Shown: in pieces, positions 23,585-31,461 of the stretch | How the letters are laid out: every line of letters begins with the position of its first letter | Numbering within the stretch: position 1 is the stretch's first letter | DNA from: an uncultured Lachnospiraceae bacterium | GTDB taxonomy: Bacteria; Bacillota; Clostridia; Lachnospirales; Lachnospiraceae | Direction of reading: 5' to 3' | Assembly (NCBI GenBank): GCA_910577655.1 | Contig: CAJTOW010000036.1 | Location: forward strand, 1 to 31,739 | DNA: 31,739 nt | Notes under the pieces: generated by a model | Databases searched by the model: none | Seen by the model: only the letters and a program-made list of their open reading frames with translations | What the model was told of the DNA's origin: nothing | Program-made: the position numbers and the translations under genes

Positions 23585-24380
23585 GGTCAAGTATTGCCTC
23601 CAGTACACCGCCGCCGATAGCTCTGGCCTTGTCCGACACCGTGAAGCAGTGGTCCCGCTGGCATCTGGGATCCACGTCTCCGGCTTTCATTCCTTCTGTC
23701 ACGACCACACCGTCCTGCAGCAGTCCGCGTACCACACCACGGATCCGGGCAGCCACCGGGACAGGTTCCGCCTCCCGGCAGTCCACATATCCCACTACCT
23801 GACCGGCCTCCACCCTCTCACCGATCTTTACTGCTCCCTGGAAGACTCCCTCCGCCGGTGCCCGCAGAAGCCGCTCCATACCATAGCCGCCGATCATTCC
23901 CGGAATCCCTGTATCCGGGATGGCGCCGCCCTCCCAGATACAGCGGCCCAGAGAATGTCCCCGTCTGGTCTCCACCACACAATGGCAGTCCACACCTGCC
24001 ATGAATCCAGGCCCCACACCGATGACAGTCCCGGCGTCCGTGATCCTTGTTCCGGTGTTGCGCTTTGCAAGGATGGCGTCTACCACCACCTGGGGCTTCC
24101 AGGTCTGGCAGATTCCGGCCTGCTCATCCACCAGCACCGGGATCCTGCCTGCTGCCACCTGGCCCTCCAGCTCCTCCACGCTCTGACAGAGCACTCCGGC
24201 CACATCCTCTACCCAGGCACTTCCCAGATACACTGCCGTGGAAAATGCCACCGTCCGGCGCACCGTCGTGGGTACCGGTATCTCCGTCATCGCCACTGCA
24301 AAGCCGCTGTGATGCAGCCGGAGGGCTATGCCGCTGGCCAGATCTCCGGCACCGCGGATCAGTACCTTCTTCCTCCTCAT
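23526..24380 (-). CDS. yqeB: YqeB: selenium-dependent molybdenum hydroxylase system protein
   Basis: 284 aa, starting at 24380 with an ATGA overlap of the yqeC stop. The N-terminal GAGDLASGIALRLHHSGFAVAMTE is a Rossmann-like fold of this family. TDAGTVIGVGPGFMAGVDCHCVVETRRGHSLGRCIWEG is the conserved core and KARAIGGGVLEAIL ends it. YqeB is found with yqeC and mocA wherever labile-selenium molybdenum hydroxylases are made. The exact reaction is unproven. Confidence 0.88.
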   Translation of the reverse strand: MRRKKVLIRGAGDLASGIALRLHHSGFAVAMTEIPVPTTVRRTVAFSTAVYLGSAWVEDVAGVLCQSVEELEGQVAAGRIPVLVDEQAGICQTWKPQVVVDAILAKRNTGTRITDAGTVIGVGPGFMAGVDCHCVVETRRGHSLGRCIWEGGAIPDTGIPGMIGGYGMERLLRAPAEGVFQGAVKIGERVEAGQVVGYVDCREAEPVPVAARIRGVVRGLLQDGVVVTEGMKAGDVDPRCQRDHCFTVSDKARAIGGGVLEAILDHEERKKRSRSGTGTISRGS

Positions 24381-25810
24381 AGCTTTCTCTCTGCCTGACG
24401 GCTGTAAGCCGTCACCACACATCCGGACTGCATGGTCACCGGAAGCGCCCGCAGCACACCGGCGGCCTGGTCCCTCTTTTCCTTATTATCTGCCTGATTC
24501 AGCACGATCCGGTAGTAGCGGCCGGCCACCTGCCTGTGGGCCCCCCGCTCATCCATCAGAATCAGTGCCAGATCCTCTGGCTCCATCACATCCTCCGACC
24601 TTCTGCGGAGCCATCCGCCTGCACTTCCAAACCGGAAGCAGGCATCCCCGAAGGTCTGCCCCAGGGCACTTAACCCCGCGCAGGCAATCACCATCCCGGT
24701 CTGGGGGATGATCACCGGCTCCCAGGCCTCCGGGATCTTCACCGGAAGCAGCCTTGCACCGTCGGCTTCTATGAGAACCACATCCGCACAGCCCAACAGC
24801 TCCTCCATGGCTTCCGGCTCTCCCAGGCCATCCGGCATTCCAAGCTTATGGCCAGACGGCTCCTCCACCATGGCTGCTTCCTCCTGACAGGCACATTTCC
24901 CAACTGTCAGAATATTGCCTTTCCAGGAGATATCCTTCACCTCCCGGATGTGGCTGATCCGGGCATACTGGCACTCCCCCTCCTTCGGACAGCCCATGTG
25001 GGTGCTGGTAGTGACCAAAACCCGCTTCCCCTGCTCCGCCAGCTCATCGGCCAGCTGGTACATGGTGGTGGTTTTCCCGCCGCCTCCTACCAGGGAGATC
25101 ACCGCCGGCAGGCTCCCGGACGGCATCAGCGCCCGGACCAGGGAAGGACGCTCTGTCCAGAACGCCCCCTGGGGAAGCTCTTTCCCAGAAGAGTCCGGGA
25201 CAGCCCCGCTCCAGGCGTGTACCCCCAGAAGACGGCTGCGGCGGCTCCAGATCCGCACAGCCCCACCATACAGCTTTTCAAGGCCCATGAGCCGGTAGAT
25301 CTTGTCCAGTTCCTCTTGTATATCGGGATCCTTCTCCTTTAAAGGAATATAGAAAATATCATATTCATGTCCAAAGAGCCAGCTTTTAACCTGGGTGTGC
25401 CGACATCCCTGCTTCCTGTAGAAACGGATCCGGCGCATACACACCTGCTCCTCACCCTCATCGGGAGCCGCGCAGACACTCTCCGACTCCAGAAATATCC
25501 CTCTGGCCTCACCATAGTATTCCCGGAGCTTTTCCAGGAATCTGCCCCCATAGCCCAGGTCCCGGCAGAAAGAACACACGGCAAAATAATCCAGCAGGAA
25601 ATATCCCCTCTCCGGCTCCCGCACCAGGCAGGCATAGCCCTTCAGCTCTCCATCCACATACATGCCAAGACAGTCATAGGTGTTCTGGTCCACCATCTTC
25701 TGGATCATGGCCAGGGGCTTTAGTCCATGTCCCTCAAAATCCTCAGTCATATAGCTTCCATAAAGGCTGGCAAACTGCTGTCTGTCCAGCCGCTGAACAT
25801 TGATCTCCAT
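24377..25810 (-). CDS. yqeC: GNAT-like domain fused to YqeC (selenium-dependent molybdenum hydroxylase system)
   Basis: 477 aa, about 200 residues longer than a lone YqeC. Residues 1-175 resemble a GNAT acetyltransferase (YACLVREPERGYFLLDYFAVCSFCRDLGYGGRFLEKLREY, the last part at the acetyl-CoA loop). Residues about 225-477 are YqeC, with Walker A SLVGGGGKTTTMYQLADEL, VLIEADGARLLPVKIPEAWEPVIP-like acceptor segment, and VVTAYS near the end. AGGAGG precedes the ATG. It is the first of four overlapping genes yqeC-yqeB-mocA-AEC. Confidence 0.85.
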   Translation of the reverse strand: MEINVQRLDRQQFASLYGSYMTEDFEGHGLKPLAMIQKMVDQNTYDCLGMYVDGELKGYACLVREPERGYFLLDYFAVCSFCRDLGYGGRFLEKLREYYGEARGIFLESESVCAAPDEGEEQVCMRRIRFYRKQGCRHTQVKSWLFGHEYDIFYIPLKEKDPDIQEELDKIYRLMGLEKLYGGAVRIWSRRSRLLGVHAWSGAVPDSSGKELPQGAFWTERPSLVRALMPSGSLPAVISLVGGGGKTTTMYQLADELAEQGKRVLVTTSTHMGCPKEGECQYARISHIREVKDISWKGNILTVGKCACQEEAAMVEEPSGHKLGMPDGLGEPEAMEELLGCADVVLIEADGARLLPVKIPEAWEPVIIPQTGMVIACAGLSALGQTFGDACFRFGSAGGWLRRRSEDVMEPEDLALILMDERGAHRQVAGRYYRIVLNQADNKEKRDQAAGVLRALPVTMQSGCVVTAYSRQAERKL

Positions 25811-25828
25811 AAAAACCTCCTACTTCTG

Positions 25829-25858
25829 GTAACCGTTTAGTTCCCTCTGAACGTTTAC
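25829..25858. repeat. Degenerate dispersed hairpin repeat at the third MATE stop codon
   Basis: GTAACCGTTTAG, TTCCCT, CTGAACGTTTAC: 30 nt, the same length and layout as the copy at 20217-20246 with several changes. It touches the MATE TAG stop (25858-25860). Confidence 0.55.
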
Positions 25859-27225
25859 TACTTCTGCTGCCGCGCAATATGCCTGCGCACCAGCAGGTAA
25901 CAGACCACATGGGCCAGAAATGTCACACTCCAGGTCACCGGGTAAGACACATAAAGAGTACTTAGGGAACGATAGCTGACAAAAACCGTAAAGATCCACA
26001 CCACACGCAGCGCACATGCCCCTGTCAGCGACACGAACATGGGGATCACCGAGCAGCCCATACCCCTGAGCCCGCCTACCATAACATCCATGAGACCGCA
26101 GATAAAATAGGGGCCGCTCACCAGCCGCAGACGCTGCATCCCATAGTCGATCACCTCCGGATCTGAGGAATAGATCCCCAGAAGCTGCCTGCCATATATT
26201 ACCGCGCCGCCGCCCATGATCACACCGATGGCAGTCACAATCCCCAGACAGTACAGAAGGATCCGGGTCATACGTCCGAACTTTCTGGCTCCATAGTTCT
26301 GGCTGGTAAAGCTTAAGGCCGTCTGGTAGACCGCATTCATAGCTGTGTAGACAAAGCCTTCAATGTTGGCAGATGCCGTGCTTCCGGCCATGGCCACGGC
26401 TCCAAAGGAGTTGAGAGAAGACTGGATCAGCACATTGGAGATAGAGAACACAGCGCCCTGCATCCCCGCCGGTAGTCCGATCCGGGCAATCGCCGCCAGC
26501 TTGGCCGGGGTCATCCGCAGTTTGTCAGCCCGCAGCTGGTATGACGCCTCCGACTTCATCAGGCAGCGGACGATCAGCAGTGCGGAAATGGTCTGGGAAA
26601 TGGCCGTCGCCAGAGCCACGCCCGCCACCCCCATGGAGCACTGGATCACGAAAAACAGATTCAGCAATACATTGAATAGTCCCGCAAAAGAGAGAAAATA
26701 CAAGGGACGTCTGGTATCCCCCACCGCCCTTAAGATGGCGCTTCCAAAGTTGTAGACCAGGGTCGCCGGCATCCCCAGGAAGAATATCTTCATATATAAA
26801 ACGGAAAGAGGCCTTACATTCTCCGGAGACCCCATGAGGGTCAGCATAGGATCCGCCAGGAAATATCCCAGCACAATCAGGATACAGCCCCCTGCCCCTG
26901 CCAGGACGATGGCCGTGTGGACAGTCTCCTCCAGATCCTTAAGCTTCTGGGCCCCATAATACTGCGCCACCAGAACATTGGCGCCAATAGAAAGTCCGAT
27001 AAATACATTCACCAGAAGATTGATCAGGGACGAGGTAGAACCCACCGCCGCCAGAGACTCACTTCCGGCAAACCGTCCCACCACGATGATATCCGCCGCA
27101 TTGAACAAAAGCTGCAAAAGCCCGGACAAGATCAGCGGTATGGCAAACCCAATCAGCTTTGTAAAAATCGGACCATTACACATATCCATCTCATAATTCC
27201 TGTGTAGTTTCTTCTGCGTGTTCAT
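25858..27225 (-). CDS. MATE family antiporter (third)
   Basis: 455 aa; the start at 27225 (MNTQKKLHRNYEMDMC) follows AAAAGGGATGG. Twelve membrane segments with MATE landmarks LILSGLLQLLFNAADIIVVGRFAGSESLAAVG, NVLVAQYYGAQK, NFGSAILRAVGDTRRPL and SFTSQNYGARKFGRM. It is closest in style to the DinF/VmrA-like MATEs of Clostridia. It lies 47 bp before yqeC in the same direction, so it may be the first gene of that transcript. An unusual perfect hairpin overlaps its transcription start. Confidence 0.9.
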   Translation of the reverse strand: MNTQKKLHRNYEMDMCNGPIFTKLIGFAIPLILSGLLQLLFNAADIIVVGRFAGSESLAAVGSTSSLINLLVNVFIGLSIGANVLVAQYYGAQKLKDLEETVHTAIVLAGAGGCILIVLGYFLADPMLTLMGSPENVRPLSVLYMKIFFLGMPATLVYNFGSAILRAVGDTRRPLYFLSFAGLFNVLLNLFFVIQCSMGVAGVALATAISQTISALLIVRCLMKSEASYQLRADKLRMTPAKLAAIARIGLPAGMQGAVFSISNVLIQSSLNSFGAVAMAGSTASANIEGFVYTAMNAVYQTALSFTSQNYGARKFGRMTRILLYCLGIVTAIGVIMGGGAVIYGRQLLGIYSSDPEVIDYGMQRLRLVSGPYFICGLMDVMVGGLRGMGCSVIPMFVSLTGACALRVVWIFTVFVSYRSLSTLYVSYPVTWSVTFLAHVVCYLLVRRHIARQQK

Positions 27226-27246
27226 AATCCATCCCTTTTCTATAAT

Positions 27247-27319
27247 TATAAAGACTGTGCCCTCGGACACAGTCTTTATAATATAGCACGTTTCAATTGC
27301 AAAGGCAATACGAAAAAAG
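27247..27319 (-). promoter_or_regulatory. Promoter of the third MATE gene with a 13-bp perfect inverted repeat
   Basis: TATAAAGACTGTG (27247-27259) pairs perfectly with CACAGTCTTTATA (27268-27280) around an 8-nt loop. On the minus strand TTGCCT, 17 nt, TATATT sits immediately upstream, so the repeat covers the start of the transcript, 22 bp before the ATG. There is no T-run. It fits an operator for a TetR/MarR-type repressor. Confidence 0.55.
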
Positions 27320-27322
27320 GCA

Positions 27323-27379
27323 AACAGTTCAGGGATATCCAGACTGTTGTAATAGTTTGGATACCCATTGAACTGTTAC
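27323..27379. repeat. Two adjacent dispersed hairpin repeats
   Basis: AACAGTTCAGGG ... CAGACTGTT (27323-27348) is followed by GTAATAGTTTGG ... TTGAACTGTTAC (ending 27379). The second unit ends 3 bp beyond the stop of the 66-codon ORF at 27383. Confidence 0.7.
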
Positions 27380-27382
27380 AAA

Positions 27383-27583
27383 TCACCCAAAGTATTTCCG
27401 GATACCAGAAGGTAAGTGATGGGACTCATCTAATATAACATTGACCAGCTGTCCGGCGATACCGTGCAACATTTTGGCCAGAAAACTGCTGTGGTATACC
27501 AGGAAGATGCTTACATCTGGCGCCAGGTGGATCTGCTCGCTGTGAGAATTGCGGACCGAACTATCATTCAGAGCCAAAATCAA
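27383..27583 (-). CDS. Hypothetical protein or gene remnant, 66 aa
   Basis: Not recognised. It ends SHHLPSGIRKYFG next to a dispersed repeat, the same position the repeat takes beside certain genes here, which is the main reason to think this is a real 3' end. There is no ribosome site and the 5' side is AT-rich DNA before a MITE, so it is probably the tail of a larger lost gene. Confidence 0.35.
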   Translation of the reverse strand: MILALNDSSVRNSHSEQIHLAPDVSIFLVYHSSFLAKMLHGIAGQLVNVILDESHHLPSGIRKYFG

Positions 27584-27630
27584 TCATCATTCATTCAAAT
27601 ACTGTCTTTGAATGACTATTTATCAAGAGT

Positions 27631-27734
27631 AAGGGGCTGTGAAAAAAGTCGCAGCCGTCTGCGGGAAACTGACGGAAGATCATGTAAAACCCTGATCTTC
27701 AAAACCGCGGGACGGACTTTTTTCACAGCTCCTT
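27631..27734. mobile_element. MITE, about 104 bp
   Basis: Terminal inverted repeats of 20 bp (27631-27650 and 27715-27734, one mismatch) begin AAGGGGCTGTGAAAAAAGTC. Inside, GAAGATCA pairs with TGATCTTC and CCGTC with GACGG, so it folds into one hairpin. It has no coding capacity. The ends resemble those of IS elements whose transposase is not in this window. No clear target duplication is seen. Confidence 0.65.
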
Positions 27735-27776
27735 CATAAAATAAACAGTTTCACGGATTCAGGCATTATTTATTTT

Positions 27777-29090
27777 TTATTGCGGAAGACAATAATGGGT
27801 GTTCTTGCCCTTTCCTTCTTGGATAAGCAGACCGTTTCCAATCATTTTTTTTAGCAGCCGTCCACATGATGACTGACCTATACCAAGCAGTATTTCTATT
27901 TCTTTTCTTGTAATAACCCCTCGTTGCTTTGTCAGAGCAATCACTTTTTCTTCTGGTGTGCCTTTCTCTGGATTTACTTGCATTTGCCTTGCGGGTTCAG
28001 GCATTGCATTCAGATTAGGGAGAATAATTTTAAATGCATTATCAGATGTTTCAATCTGCGGCATCATTCCGGTTCCCTCATACGCTTCCATGATTTTTAT
28101 AATTCCGGTTCCATAGGCTTCTATCAATTCTAAACGGTAAAATACATTTGCCAGTTTGAAGTTCCGACAGACGGAAATACCCATTGTTACATCTTTTAAG
28201 GACACGCCGCTTACCAGACCGCCAATAGAGGTAAATTCAAGTCTGTCTGCATAAAGGCTGATGAAAGTACTAGCGCGGAATGAATATTCACGATGTACAA
28301 GAAGATTCAAAAGAGCTTCCCTGACTGCTGTTTCCGGATAATCCCGTCTGTCAATACGATATAACTTATCAAAGGTTGAGTGTGTCTGATTACGGAAATC
28401 AATAAAATCATATGCTTCATCCATCTGCCGAAAGAGGGAGCCGGAAAATTCTCTCCGATCCTTAAATTCACTCTGCGTTGTACCTTGAAAAACAGCGGCT
28501 TTAATTGTATGCACACACTGATCCGAAAGCAGTAACCCCAGGTTTGTATAGACACCATCCTGTGTTACCATTCCCAATGTTTTCATTTGTGTGAGACCAA
28601 ACTTTACATTTCGTTCAGCAAATACTTTTTTTGCACTTTCAAAGGTTAAATTTTGTTCCAAAGACCGCATTTCTTCAAAATGATCTCCGTCAGTTTCCTT
28701 AATCATGCGACGGATTGCAGTATTTGTAGCCGGAACAGAGGAATAACCTTGACGGACATAAACGCCTTCAGGACGCAAGCCTTTTTTGGCTATATAATAT
28801 GGTCGCTCTGTTCCCTGCTGAATATTAACTGCAACGATTTTCTTTCCATCTACCGTTACTGTTTCATAATGAAGAAACATCGTCAGATCCGGTTTAATTG
28901 CATCTCGAACCATATTGCTGATTTGCAAAGAAGTTTCGTCTGGGTTATCCAGTCCTGACACGGTTCCGTCATCCTGAACGCCTATATACAGTTTTCCTCC
29001 CTCACAGTTTGCAAAAGCAATGACTTCTTTTTTTATATCCTCCACTACAATTGCTTTTAGTTCAACCGTTTCGCTTTCCTGAAAAATCAC
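27777..29090 (-). CDS. AlbA_2 (Schlafen-like) domain DNA-binding regulator with ATPase-like and winged-helix domains
   Basis: 437 aa from GTG at 29090, which has AGGAGG 7 nt upstream; an in-frame GTG at 29120 would start before the ribosome site. The N-terminal ESETVELKAIVVEDIKKEVIAFANCEGGKLYIGV is the AlbA_2 domain. PETAVREALLNLLVHREYSFRAS and EAYGTGIIKIMEAYEG form the HATPase_c_4-like part (about 240-340). KQRGVITRKEIEILLGIGQSSCGRLLKKMI is a C-terminal winged helix. It is probably an autorepressor, since its promoter carries a long inverted repeat. Sometimes linked to stress or phage response, which is not shown here. Confidence 0.8.
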   Translation of the reverse strand: MIFQESETVELKAIVVEDIKKEVIAFANCEGGKLYIGVQDDGTVSGLDNPDETSLQISNMVRDAIKPDLTMFLHYETVTVDGKKIVAVNIQQGTERPYYIAKKGLRPEGVYVRQGYSSVPATNTAIRRMIKETDGDHFEEMRSLEQNLTFESAKKVFAERNVKFGLTQMKTLGMVTQDGVYTNLGLLLSDQCVHTIKAAVFQGTTQSEFKDRREFSGSLFRQMDEAYDFIDFRNQTHSTFDKLYRIDRRDYPETAVREALLNLLVHREYSFRASTFISLYADRLEFTSIGGLVSGVSLKDVTMGISVCRNFKLANVFYRLELIEAYGTGIIKIMEAYEGTGMMPQIETSDNAFKIILPNLNAMPEPARQMQVNPEKGTPEEKVIALTKQRGVITRKEIEILLGIGQSSCGRLLKKMIGNGLLIQEGKGKNTHYCLPQ

Positions 29091-29173
29091 CTGACCGCCT
29101 CCTGATTTTATTCTACCCACATTCTACTCATTCTGTTCATTCTTGTCAATCATTTTGTTAGAATGAGTAGAAT
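29091..29173 (-). promoter_or_regulatory. Promoter and operator of the AlbA_2 regulator
   Basis: On the minus strand TTGACA (29144-29149), 17 nt, TAGAAT (29121-29126). ATTCTACTCATTCT (29121-29134) and AGAATGAGTAGAAT (29160-29173) form a perfect 14-bp inverted repeat; one arm covers the -10 and the other lies upstream of the -35. A further half site ATTCTACCCA is at about 29110-29119. Binding to both arms would bracket RNA polymerase. Confidence 0.7.
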
Positions 29174-29325
29174 GAATTAAAAATACAAAATGATGGCAAA
29201 TGCGGGATCCCCTTCAACATGTGGTAGAATTACGAGATGATATATGAGAAATGACAGAGGAAATGATGGAATTTACCGGTCAAATACTCTTATTTGACTG
29301 TTCGCAGATTGGATGGATTCACGAA

Positions 29326-29362
29326 AAAACAGGTGTCTGGTTCTTAGCCAGACACCTGTTTT
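29326..29362 (-). terminator. Strong terminator of the NCS2 transcript
   Basis: A perfect 15-bp stem (29326-29340 with 29348-29362) and a 7-nt loop, with T6 on the minus strand. Confidence 0.75.
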
Positions 29363-29412
29363 ATTTCCCATATAGTTATCGTTATTTCCTGACCCTGATA
29401 AGCCGGGACCAA

Positions 29413-29473
29413 ATTAGTTCACATCCCTCTTGAACTGTTACGATGATCCGGAGAGCTTTCGCCCAGAGCTCTC
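29413..29473. repeat. Dispersed hairpin repeat and a second hairpin after the NCS2 stop codon
   Basis: TTAGTTCA ... TGAACTGTTAC (29413-29441) is a partial copy of the dispersed repeat. Between it and the stop codon GAGAGCT (29451-29457) pairs with AGCTCTC (29467-29473). Confidence 0.55.
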
Positions 29474-29479
29474 TTTGCT

Positions 29480-30853
29480 TTACAGAATAATATATTTAAC
29501 CACAAACAGCACCGCAAGCACATACATCAGCGCGCTGATCTTCTTGTCTTTCACCTTCCCGGTGGCCACATTGATTACCACATAGGAGATGACCCCCATG
29601 GCGATGCCTTCGGAGATACTGTACATGAAGGGCATGGCAATGATGGCGATGTAGGCGGGAATGGCCTCCGTGAAATCGTTAAAGTCGATCTTTACAATGG
29701 AGGTAAGCATCATGAAGCCCACCACAATCAGGGCCGGCGCTGTGGCAAAGGACGGAATCGCCAGGAAGATGGGGGACAGGAACAGGGACAGTCCGAACAG
29801 AACCGCCGATACCACGGCAGTCAGGCCGGTCCGTCCGCCCTCAGCCACACCGGAGGCGCTTTCCACAAAAGTCGTGGTTGTGGAGGTTCCAAGTATGGCG
29901 CCTATGGAAGTACCGACAGCGTCTGACAGCAGGGCGCCGCGGATATGCGGCAGCTTGCCTTCCCCGTCCAGCATGTCCGCCTTGGAGGCCACCCCGATCA
30001 GGGTTCCCAGGGTGTCGAATAAGTCCACAAAGAGAAATGCGAACATGATCACAACGAAATCCAGGGACATGATTCCCTTAAAATCCATCTTCATGAAAGT
30101 GGGGGCCAGACTTGGCACATGGATTCCTGCTGAGAAATCCGGGATCAGGCTGAACAGTCCGGCCTCCGGGTTCACCTGGTACAGCCCGCAGAGCTGGCAG
30201 AGGATCCCCAGAACCCAGGTGATCAGGATTCCCAGCAGAATGTTTCCCCGGACATTTTTCACTACCAGAACCGCGGTGATCAGGATTCCCGCCAGAGCCA
30301 GCACTACGGTGATGCCCTCTCCCCAGAACATCCCGCTGGTCACAGAATTCCTGAAGGAATATAAGCCCACCAGGGTGGCACTTCCCACAACAATCTTGGC
30401 ATTCTGCAGACCGATGAAGGCGATGAACAGACCGATGCCTACGGACACCGCATATTTTAAATTCATGGGAATCGCATTGAAGATTGCCTCCCGGACATTG
30501 GTCAGGGACAGCACAATGAAGATCAGACCTTCGACGAATACGGCGGCCAGGGCCATCTGCCAGGTGTAGCCCATCTGAAGCACCACCGTATAGGCAAAGT
30601 ACGCATTGAGACCCATCCCGGGCGCCAGCACAAAGGGATAGTTGGCAAACGCTGCCATCATCAGGGTAGCGATCATGGAGGCCAGGGCTGTCGCCACAAA
30701 AACGGCTCCTGTATCCATGCCGGACACCCCAAGGACGTTAGGATTCACCGCCAGAATATACGCCATGGTCATGAACGTGGTGATACCGGCCAGTACTTCC
30801 TTCCTTACATCTGTACCATTCTCACTTAAGTGAAACATCTTTTCCAGACTCAT
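29480..30853 (-). CDS. NCS2 family purine permease (AzgA/PbuG type)
   Basis: 457 aa with about 12-14 membrane segments. The N-terminal EVLAGITTFMTMAYILAVNP is the AzgA/PbuG signature, FVLAPGMGLNAYFAY the substrate-helix motif and EGGRTGLTAVVSA the conserved loop in the second half. The family imports adenine, guanine or hypoxanthine with protons. AAGGAGG precedes the ATG. It lies 59 bp after the DUF4321 gene and probably shares its promoter. No purine riboswitch is seen. Together with the molybdenum-hydroxylase accessory genes it could support purine use. Confidence 0.88.
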   Translation of the reverse strand: MSLEKMFHLSENGTDVRKEVLAGITTFMTMAYILAVNPNVLGVSGMDTGAVFVATALASMIATLMMAAFANYPFVLAPGMGLNAYFAYTVVLQMGYTWQMALAAVFVEGLIFIVLSLTNVREAIFNAIPMNLKYAVSVGIGLFIAFIGLQNAKIVVGSATLVGLYSFRNSVTSGMFWGEGITVVLALAGILITAVLVVKNVRGNILLGILITWVLGILCQLCGLYQVNPEAGLFSLIPDFSAGIHVPSLAPTFMKMDFKGIMSLDFVVIMFAFLFVDLFDTLGTLIGVASKADMLDGEGKLPHIRGALLSDAVGTSIGAILGTSTTTTFVESASGVAEGGRTGLTAVVSAVLFGLSLFLSPIFLAIPSFATAPALIVVGFMMLTSIVKIDFNDFTEAIPAYIAIIAMPFMYSISEGIAMGVISYVVINVATGKVKDKKISALMYVLAVLFVVKYIIL

Positions 30854-30912
30854 AAGTTCCTCCTTTTCTTTGTCTCAAGAATTCCTATGGCAATTCTCAC
30901 GGATCCGTGTAT

Positions 30913-31167
30913 TCACCGGATATTGTGATAGACCAGCAGTGCGATGATCACACCGATGATGCCTGCCATAGTAATCCGGATGGAGAGTCCGAATGTGATC
31001 ACAAGTACTCCCAGATTCAGGACCAGAGGCGTGTCCAGCCCGAAGGACTGGCCAAAATTCAGCCATGACAGAAACGAAATCCCATCTGCCAGACTGCCCA
31101 GAAAGCCTCCCAGGACAATTCCTGACAGCATCATGAGCAGCAAAATCCAAAAATTCCTGTTTCCCAT
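30913..31167 (-). CDS. DUF4321 small membrane protein
   Basis: 84 aa with two or three hydrophobic helices (about residues 6-26, 44-60, 63-80) and the GxxLGxFLGSLADG... pattern typical of DUF4321. Function unknown. AAGGGGAAGAAGA precedes the ATG. A near-consensus promoter lies 43 bp upstream. Confidence 0.7.
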   Translation of the reverse strand: MGNRNFWILLLMMLSGIVLGGFLGSLADGISFLSWLNFGQSFGLDTPLVLNLGVLVITFGLSIRITMAGIIGVIIALLVYHNIR

Positions 31168-31210
31168 TCTTCTTCCCCTTAACCATATATGATTTCCTAC
31201 CTACCGGGTC

Positions 31211-31254
31211 ATTATAGCACTCACGGGGAAAAATGTAAATTAATTTGTTTCCCC
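31211..31254 (-). promoter_or_regulatory. Promoter of DUF4321-NCS2 with an overlapping inverted repeat
   Basis: On the minus strand TTTACA (31234-31239), 17 nt, TATAAT (31211-31216). GGGGAAA (31225-31231) and TTTCCCC (31248-31254) flank the -35 and could be an operator. Confidence 0.6.
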
Positions 31255-31398
31255 ACTGATCGTGGGTTACTATTCATGGGACAATGTCATCTGGATAACT
31301 TTTTCAATATATCCTTAATCCGTGAAGCTTAATTATTATTCCATGCTATAATCGCTCTGTTTATGCGGCCTTCCGATATTTTTTTAAGATGAAATAAT

Positions 31399-31430
31399 AT
31401 CACCCATTTGGTGATGTTTTCTGATACAAT
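31399..31430 (+). promoter_or_regulatory. Upstream region of the IS1380 transposase
   Basis: ATCACC (31399-31404) pairs with GGTGAT (31410-31415). An extended -10, TGATACAAT, is at 31422-31430. The terminal inverted repeat of the IS could not be fixed by eye. Confidence 0.35.
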
Positions 31431-31461
31431 ACTCCATAAGAAAACTATGGAGGCAGTCATC

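Noticed and set aside
23583..24398. Plus-strand ORF of 271 codons
   Set aside because: Antisense to yqeB; no start signals and no family resemblance.
29251..29433. Small plus-strand ORF of 60 codons
   Set aside because: It spans the strong terminator hairpin at 29326-29362 and has no recognisable product.
30854..30912. Purine riboswitch before the NCS2 permease
   Set aside because: The 59-bp gap is too short and lacks the conserved purine riboswitch loops.
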